A stretch of DNA of 10,637 nt from the NCBI GenBank assembly GCA_946479255.1, contig CAMLFK010000172.1, forward strand, positions 1 through 10,637, written 5' to 3'. The notes under the pieces were generated by a model that was not told where the DNA came from, did no database searches, and worked only from the letters and a program-made list of their open reading frames with translations. Made by a program: the position numbers and the translations under genes. Origin of the DNA: an uncultured Oxalobacteraceae bacterium. GTDB taxonomy: Bacteria; Pseudomonadota; Gammaproteobacteria; Burkholderiales; Burkholderiaceae. Below are positions 5,955 through 10,637 of the stretch, piece after piece (positions within the stretch are counted from its first letter, which is position 1; each line of letters starts with the position of its first letter).

Positions 5955-8609
5955 ATGCCTTTATCCGAAGGGATTCGCACGGTACGTGACCGGCTGGCGG
6001 AACTTGTAGCCCTGAGGCAGACAAATCGGCTGTTGCGCCTCGATTTTCCTCGCAATGACGGTCCCGCTGGCGCGATGCTTGTCGCCAATCGCCTGCACGC
6101 TGTCGAGTCGCTCAGCCGTGACTATGTCTATACCGTTGAGGCTATCTCGGACCGTCCTGATATTGTGCTGGCCGACGTATTGGGGCGCATGGTGACCGTT
6201 TCATTGGTTCGCGATGACGGCAGCGTCCGCTACTTCAACGGATACGTCTTTTCGTTTCAGTTCATCAGGAATGACGGCGGTTTTTGCTTCTACGAGATGA
6301 CGCTGATGCCTTGGTTGGCATGCCTTCGCCACCGCCGGAATTGCTCCCTGTTCAGCGAAACGTCGATCAAAACACAGCTCTTGGAGATTTTAGCCAGGTA
6401 CCCGGAAGCGGATTGGAAGACATCGAAGCTCGGGGATGATCCCCGGATGAGCGACGCATGTCAATTTGATGAAAGCGACTACAACTACATACATCGACGG
6501 ATCGAGTCGATGGGGTGGTTATATCGATACATGCATCGTCATGATGGGCACACCTTGCATCTGACAGGTGACAGCTATGACTGTCCCCCGATCGACGGAC
6601 GGGGTTCCATTGAATGGCACGGCGCGCAAAGTGGCGTCAAGACAGGCGGCCTTCGCGAATTTCGATCACGCCAAAGCCTCACGCCGACAAAATTCAGTGC
6701 GGCCTCATTCGGATTCAAAAACTGTGGCGTACCGATCGCCAGCTCATACAGTGAAAACAATATTGGCCAATCTGGAGAGCTGGAGGTCTACGAATACGCA
6801 GGTGAGTACGGGTTCGCCGATCGTGCGGCCGGCGACGCTTTTGCTTGTCTGCGTATTGAGGAAACGGATGCCCGCGCGCTCACGTTTCACGGCGCGGGTG
6901 ATGACGATCACGTGGAGCCCGGACGGTTCTTCCGCGTCCGTGACGCTGGCAATCTTGCTGGCTTGGGAATGAGTTCCGAGAGTGAATTTGTCGTACTCGA
7001 AATCGTTCATACCGCCAGTAACAACTACGAAGTGTCGGCGTCTTCCGACACGGACCGACGGTCGGAATACCGCAACACCTTCACCTGTATTTCCCGCAAG
7101 ACTGCGTGGCGTCCCGGCCGCGGCTTCAATAGCATCGATACCAAGATCCACGGCGTCCAATCGGCCACAGTGATTGGGATTGGCGACGCGGAGATCTATA
7201 CCGATGAATATGGCCGGGTTCTTGTGGAGTATCACTGGTCGCGCAATGGTGATCACGCCAAGCTAACCGGCTGGGTTCGGGTAGCGAGCGGTGCGGCTGG
7301 CCCGGCATATGGTCACTCCTTTATTCCACGCGCCGGTGATGAAGTGCTGATCCAGCATCAGGACGGTAACCCGGACCGTCCTGTCATTACCGGACGACTT
7401 TTCAACGGTGTCAATCGGCCTACTCGCTTTAACGGGCGGGGGCGCTTGCCACATGACCGCAACCTGAGCGGTTTGAAATCGAAGGAAGTTAAAGGGGGCG
7501 GGTACAACCAATTGCGGCTGGACGACACCCCGGAACAGGTCAGTGCGCAGGTCCTGAGTAGTCATGCGCAATCGCAGCTCAATCTCGGATTCTTGAGCCA
7601 TCCGCGTGAAGACGGCTGGGGAAAGCATCGTGGGAATGGCGTGGAATTGACTACCAATGCCAGCACCGCGATCCGCGCCGCAAAAGGGCTACTGGTCTCG
7701 GCGTGGGAGCGTCTGGACGCGTGCGGGAATCAGCTCAGCTGTGAAGAACATGTGGCGCTGATGCAGGTTTGCCTCGATCTTTTCAAAACAATCGGTAAAG
7801 CTTCGGCTGAGAACAATGCGGGCGTAGTCGACGACGGCCCTCAAGCCGACTTGGGAAGTGCCGTGAAGGCGTGGGGTACCCAGGCGCAGGCAACGGCTGC
7901 GGCCGAACCGGCCCCCGCGTTGGTCATTACCGGACCTGATGGACTAAGTTTTGCAACACCTAAAGCGCTTGTAAGTTATTCAGGCCTGAACATTGACTCC
8001 GTCGCGCATCGCAAAATTCAACTGACCGCAGGATCCGATCTGGTAGCAAACGCTAGCCAGGGGATATCACTGTTCGCGCAGCGAAATGGCATCCGCCAGG
8101 TTGCCCACTATGGCAAGTTCGTCCTTCAAAGCCAGCATGACGATATCGCGCTCAATGCCGCGAAGAATGCTGTCATGACCGCGACCGACGGCGTCATCAA
8201 GCTGATGGCCAAAGAGATTCAACTCATCACCGAAGACGGGTCATTCATCAAGCTGGGCGGCGGGATGACCGCCGGATCAAATTCCGGCATGCATTTCAAA
8301 GCGCCTTCATTCGATTACGGCAGTTCGGCAACGATGCATGCCGAACTTCCATATTTCGCCGACGAAGGCAAGGCCCCGCCGCACTGGATAGCTCTCCAGT
8401 ATCTCGACGCAGAAACATCCGAGCGCCTCAGCGGCGCCGAATACGAAATCCACTTTGAAAATGGTCCCATGATCAGCGGGACTCTTGATGAGCAAGGCAC
8501 TGCGCGGCACGAAAATGTCCTTGAGAGGCCTGTTTCAAAAATAGAATACAAGCCGCGTTCGCCTGACGAGGACGAGCCAACTCCGTCGTTCGAGCAAGTA
8601 CTCAGTTAA
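5955..8609 (+). CDS. vgrG: Type VI secretion spike protein VgrG
   Basis: 884 residues. VgrG trimers cap the Hcp tube of the T6SS, are fired into neighbouring cells and carry effectors. The N-terminal region (to about 390) is the gp27-like hub, with typical blocks such as YVYTVEAIS, FCFYEMTLMPWLACL, QFDESDYNYIHRRIESMGW. The gp5-like OB fold follows (about 398-490), ending in the VgrG hallmark DGNPDRPVITGRLFN (Asp470 onward) after DEYGRVLVEYHW. A DUF2345-type beta-rich spike comes next (about 648-785: ITGPDGLSFATPK to the SFIKLGGG motif), then a C-terminal extension (about 813-884) that looks like a small transthyretin-like beta domain. The start at 5955 has AGGA with a 5-base spacer; an ATG at 5949 is in frame but overlaps that site. 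The gene directly precedes a putative effector and immunity gene. No baseplate, sheath or Hcp gene is in the window, so this is probably an orphan vgrG island. Confidence 0.93.
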   Translation: MPLSEGIRTVRDRLAELVALRQTNRLLRLDFPRNDGPAGAMLVANRLHAVESLSRDYVYTVEAISDRPDIVLADVLGRMVTVSLVRDDGSVRYFNGYVFSFQFIRNDGGFCFYEMTLMPWLACLRHRRNCSLFSETSIKTQLLEILARYPEADWKTSKLGDDPRMSDACQFDESDYNYIHRRIESMGWLYRYMHRHDGHTLHLTGDSYDCPPIDGRGSIEWHGAQSGVKTGGLREFRSRQSLTPTKFSAASFGFKNCGVPIASSYSENNIGQSGELEVYEYAGEYGFADRAAGDAFACLRIEETDARALTFHGAGDDDHVEPGRFFRVRDAGNLAGLGMSSESEFVVLEIVHTASNNYEVSASSDTDRRSEYRNTFTCISRKTAWRPGRGFNSIDTKIHGVQSATVIGIGDAEIYTDEYGRVLVEYHWSRNGDHAKLTGWVRVASGAAGPAYGHSFIPRAGDEVLIQHQDGNPDRPVITGRLFNGVNRPTRFNGRGRLPHDRNLSGLKSKEVKGGGYNQLRLDDTPEQVSAQVLSSHAQSQLNLGFLSHPREDGWGKHRGNGVELTTNASTAIRAAKGLLVSAWERLDACGNQLSCEEHVALMQVCLDLFKTIGKASAENNAGVVDDGPQADLGSAVKAWGTQAQATAAAEPAPALVITGPDGLSFATPKALVSYSGLNIDSVAHRKIQLTAGSDLVANASQGISLFAQRNGIRQVAHYGKFVLQSQHDDIALNAAKNAVMTATDGVIKLMAKEIQLITEDGSFIKLGGGMTAGSNSGMHFKAPSFDYGSSATMHAELPYFADEGKAPPHWIALQYLDAETSERLSGAEYEIHFENGPMISGTLDEQGTARHENVLERPVSKIEYKPRSPDEDEPTPSFEQVLS

Positions 8610-8660
8610 ATCGGAGTTCCCGTAACGAGGTCGCGCGAAGGCGCAGCCAAAGGAGAATTG

Positions 8661-10220
8661 ATGGCGCAGTTGACTAACACGCAGGTTCGGGATGGAATGG
8701 CTTGGGCCACTGGAGCTGATGAAAAGGCAATCCAGCCCAACGACAATCCATGGACCTGGTTCTTCGAAGCCATTCAGGGTGATTTCAACGAAAACAGATC
8801 GACCGCTCAAATACTAACGGATGCCGCGATTTCGATGATCCCGGTCGTGGATCAAATCTGTGATCTGCGCGATCTCGTTGCGAATTCAAAGAAGCTGTCG
8901 AAAGATCCGGACGACAAATGGGCGTGGGTTAGCCTTGCGCTGACATTGGTTGGATTGTTACCAGTCGTTGGCTCATTGCTGAAAGGCGTACTGAAAATTT
9001 TCTTCTCGTTTGTCGCGCGTTGTGACGGGGGAAATGTAGCGAAGGCGGTTCAGCACGGGATGTCTTGGGTGGTGACATTCCTACGTCGACGGGATGTACA
9101 ACTCTATTTGCGAAAAAAGAAGATCGACGAAGTATTTTCTTGGGCAGTTATACAAGTGAGAATCGTACGGAACAGTCTTGATGTGCCGAAGCTGATTGAT
9201 GCGTTGGGGAAGTGCGTATCGGTCCTTGAACGCTGTGTCGAAAAGGTCGCAATCATACCGAAAATCGGCGACTTCGCCACTGCAGTTCTATCGGACGTTA
9301 AGAAGGTGCAGATGGGAGCGCAAGAAGGGTTAAATACTGCGCACCATAATGTCGTCAGTGTATTGGATGAAATCATCCAAGCGTTAGAGCGTACACATCT
9401 CCATGCCCGATTTGGCATTCTTGACGTGGGAAATGTTCATTTTAGGGGTGGGTTACCGGAATCGGTCTCGATTACCTTGATGCGGACGGCCGCCAAGATG
9501 CCGCGATGGTTGACGGTCGGGAATGTACTGAAATGGAAGGAGGCAAAGGTGAGTGCGTATGCTTCAATGGTTTCTAGCGCAGTAAAGAAGGGCTGGCCAT
9601 CACTATCGGAGCAAAATATTTTGTCTTTTCACCGAATCGTACAAGATGAAATTAAGGGGCCGGCGCGTCTCTATCGGATCATTTCGCCAAACAGTCGGGC
9701 GATGGGAGACTGCTGGGTTAGTGAAGATGTTTTTCGGAAACTGCAAGCATCGCCAGATCCTCGGACTTCGTGGCGAAAATATCTTGCTGTATGGCCAGAT
9801 TGGAACGTAAATGGGCAGTTCGTAATATTCGACGTAAAGCCAGGTGAAAACTTGAAGGTGTGGCGCGGCCCTGCATCGTCGCAAGCGAAAAAATCGCACC
9901 CGGATGCACATTTGGAAGGAGGGTGGGAACAGATCATTTTTAAGATCGATCGATCGGATAGCCGGAATGATTCCGTCCGCTATTATAAAGAAGATCGGTT
10001 AAATGACAATAAGATCACCAGCACTTTGGATCAGGTTCAGTACGACAAGCTTTCGCAGATCGACCGTGTTGCATACGCACCAATACGCGAAAGCATTAAT
10101 CATGGAAGTATTAGTGGCCCATTTGAAACAAGATGGGGTTACACCGATTTCGAAGGCAAGGGATTTGAGGTTTCCGTCGGCGTGCCCCCGTTGCCTGGCC
10201 AAACAACTGAACTGAGGTAG
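8661..10220 (+). CDS. Putative VgrG-linked T6SS effector (toxin) with possible ADP-ribosyltransferase/TNT-like C-terminus
   Basis: 519 residues from ATG with AAAGGAG 5 bases upstream; a TTG three bases earlier is less likely. The N-terminal module (about 25-120) has a WTWFFEAIQGDFNE segment, then DAAISMIPVVDQICDLRDLV (54-73) and a hydrophobic stretch WAWVSLALTLVGLLPVVGSL continuing to about 119. I have the impression that similar modules open other polymorphic toxins; they may help loading or membrane passage. Residues about 130-330 are mainly amphipathic helix. The C-terminal part contains LYRIISPNSRAMGDCWVSED (337-356), then FVIFDVKPGENLKVWRGPA and EGGWEQIIF (419-427). The order Arg339 ... 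Ser354 ... Glu423 recalls R-S-E ADP-ribosyltransferases, and the V-KP-x-L-V-x-x-G ... GG-x-x-Q spacing recalls TNT-type NAD glycohydrolases. No signal peptide. It follows vgrG by 51 bases with no adaptor gene between, and is directly followed by a likely immunity gene. Effector role is a good inference from context; the catalytic class is tentative. Confidence 0.75.
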   Translation: MAQLTNTQVRDGMAWATGADEKAIQPNDNPWTWFFEAIQGDFNENRSTAQILTDAAISMIPVVDQICDLRDLVANSKKLSKDPDDKWAWVSLALTLVGLLPVVGSLLKGVLKIFFSFVARCDGGNVAKAVQHGMSWVVTFLRRRDVQLYLRKKKIDEVFSWAVIQVRIVRNSLDVPKLIDALGKCVSVLERCVEKVAIIPKIGDFATAVLSDVKKVQMGAQEGLNTAHHNVVSVLDEIIQALERTHLHARFGILDVGNVHFRGGLPESVSITLMRTAAKMPRWLTVGNVLKWKEAKVSAYASMVSSAVKKGWPSLSEQNILSFHRIVQDEIKGPARLYRIISPNSRAMGDCWVSEDVFRKLQASPDPRTSWRKYLAVWPDWNVNGQFVIFDVKPGENLKVWRGPASSQAKKSHPDAHLEGGWEQIIFKIDRSDSRNDSVRYYKEDRLNDNKITSTLDQVQYDKLSQIDRVAYAPIRESINHGSISGPFETRWGYTDFEGKGFEVSVGVPPLPGQTTELR

Positions 10221-10222
10221 GA

Positions 10223-10637
10223 ATGAACACACTTATCGAACTCACCCTATGGCAGAAGAAACAAGCCGCACTTCTTTACCATTTTTCGTCGACTCAATAC
10301 CTTCAAGAATTATATAGGCGAATAGGTGCGGTCGTCGGATATGTTGATGGTCTCCTTGAACTGGCAAGAGACCAAGATCGGGACAGGTTCCTCGGCGACA
10401 AGCAGTGGGGCGAAAGAAACACCGCTTCAAATTGGTCGAATAACGCATGGCCGTTTCTCGAGGAATTTAGGCAACGAACAGCTAGCGAAATAGCTGAAAG
10501 AAAACATGATGCCTTCTATCAAACTGGTAGTAATGACTGTTCTCGTGGCATGAGCGAGATATCGCTGCTGTGGGCAACGCCAGAGGAGGAGAAGACGCTG
10601 GAAGAAATGGTCGATGCACTTAGTTGGTATGCACTTC
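10223..10637 (+). CDS. Partial gene, likely cognate immunity protein
   Basis: An ATG 2 bases after the effector stop opens a frame of 138 codons that is still open at the window end, so the gene is truncated on the right. GAGG at 10214-10217 gives a 5-base-spaced ribosome binding site that lies inside the effector's last codons, a layout that favours coupled translation. The product begins MNTLIELTLWQKKQAALLYH and is mostly helical, acidic and Trp-rich, with VVGYVDGLLELARDQ, NWSNNAWPFLEEF and EEEKTLEEMVDALSWY. There is no signal peptide or membrane segment in the visible part, which fits protection of a cytoplasmic target. I do not recognise the family; the immunity role rests on position after a VgrG-linked toxin and on the tight spacing. 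It could instead be an unrelated accessory gene. Confidence 0.7.
   Translation, partial: MNTLIELTLWQKKQAALLYHFSSTQYLQELYRRIGAVVGYVDGLLELARDQDRDRFLGDKQWGERNTASNWSNNAWPFLEEFRQRTASEIAERKHDAFYQTGSNDCSRGMSEISLLWATPEEEKTLEEMVDALSWYAL

Noticed and set aside
5824..6009. A 61-codon plus-strand frame overlapping the vgrG start
   Set aside because: It overlaps vgrG in another frame, lacks a ribosome binding site and has no recognisable motif.
8626..8645. GCGC/GCGC mini-hairpin between vgrG and the effector
   Set aside because: The stem is only 4 bp and no T run follows, so it is not a terminator; vgrG and the effector are probably cotranscribed.
9943..9957. Three tandem GATC units inside the effector gene
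   Set aside because: A short run of this 4-base palindrome inside coding sequence is easily chance, and no element boundary or recombination site accompanies it.

Overview
The window reads as a chromosomal piece of a high-GC betaproteobacterium. The family resemblances and codon use recall Burkholderiales, perhaps Oxalobacteraceae (Massilia, Duganella or Janthinobacterium relatives), but that is an impression from the sequence and not a computed assignment. All confident genes lie on the + strand.

Left part (1-5373) is ordinary GC-rich backbone. It begins inside a glycoside hydrolase family 2 gene (the C-terminal catalytic part is present). Next comes an 880-residue fusion of a GT-B glycosyltransferase and a flavin-dependent domain resembling UDP-galactopyranose mutase, ending at a clear terminator. 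These two genes look like the end of a surface-polysaccharide locus. Then follow a TerB-like small acidic protein, a nu-class (YfcG/YghU-type) glutathione S-transferase with its own terminator, and an unrecognised 80-residue protein that starts only 20 bases after that terminator.

Middle part (5374-5954) is about 580 bases without a confident gene. It holds one doubtful 86-codon minus-strand frame and a 7-bp hairpin. It looks like the boundary between backbone and an accessory island.

Right part (5955-10637) is a type VI secretion (T6SS) vgrG island: a full-length VgrG spike protein with a C-terminal extension, then 51 bases later a 519-residue putative effector, then, 2 bases after the effector stop, a gene that runs off the window end and sits where a cognate immunity protein is expected. 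The effector has an N-terminal hydrophobic helical module and a C-terminal segment with a pattern reminiscent of ADP-ribosyltransferase/TNT-type NAD-using toxins. No DUF4123-type adaptor, PAAR protein or T6SS structural gene is seen. Base composition falls visibly from vgrG into the effector and immunity genes, as is usual for exchanged toxin cargo. The effector/immunity pair is the best candidate here for something undescribed.
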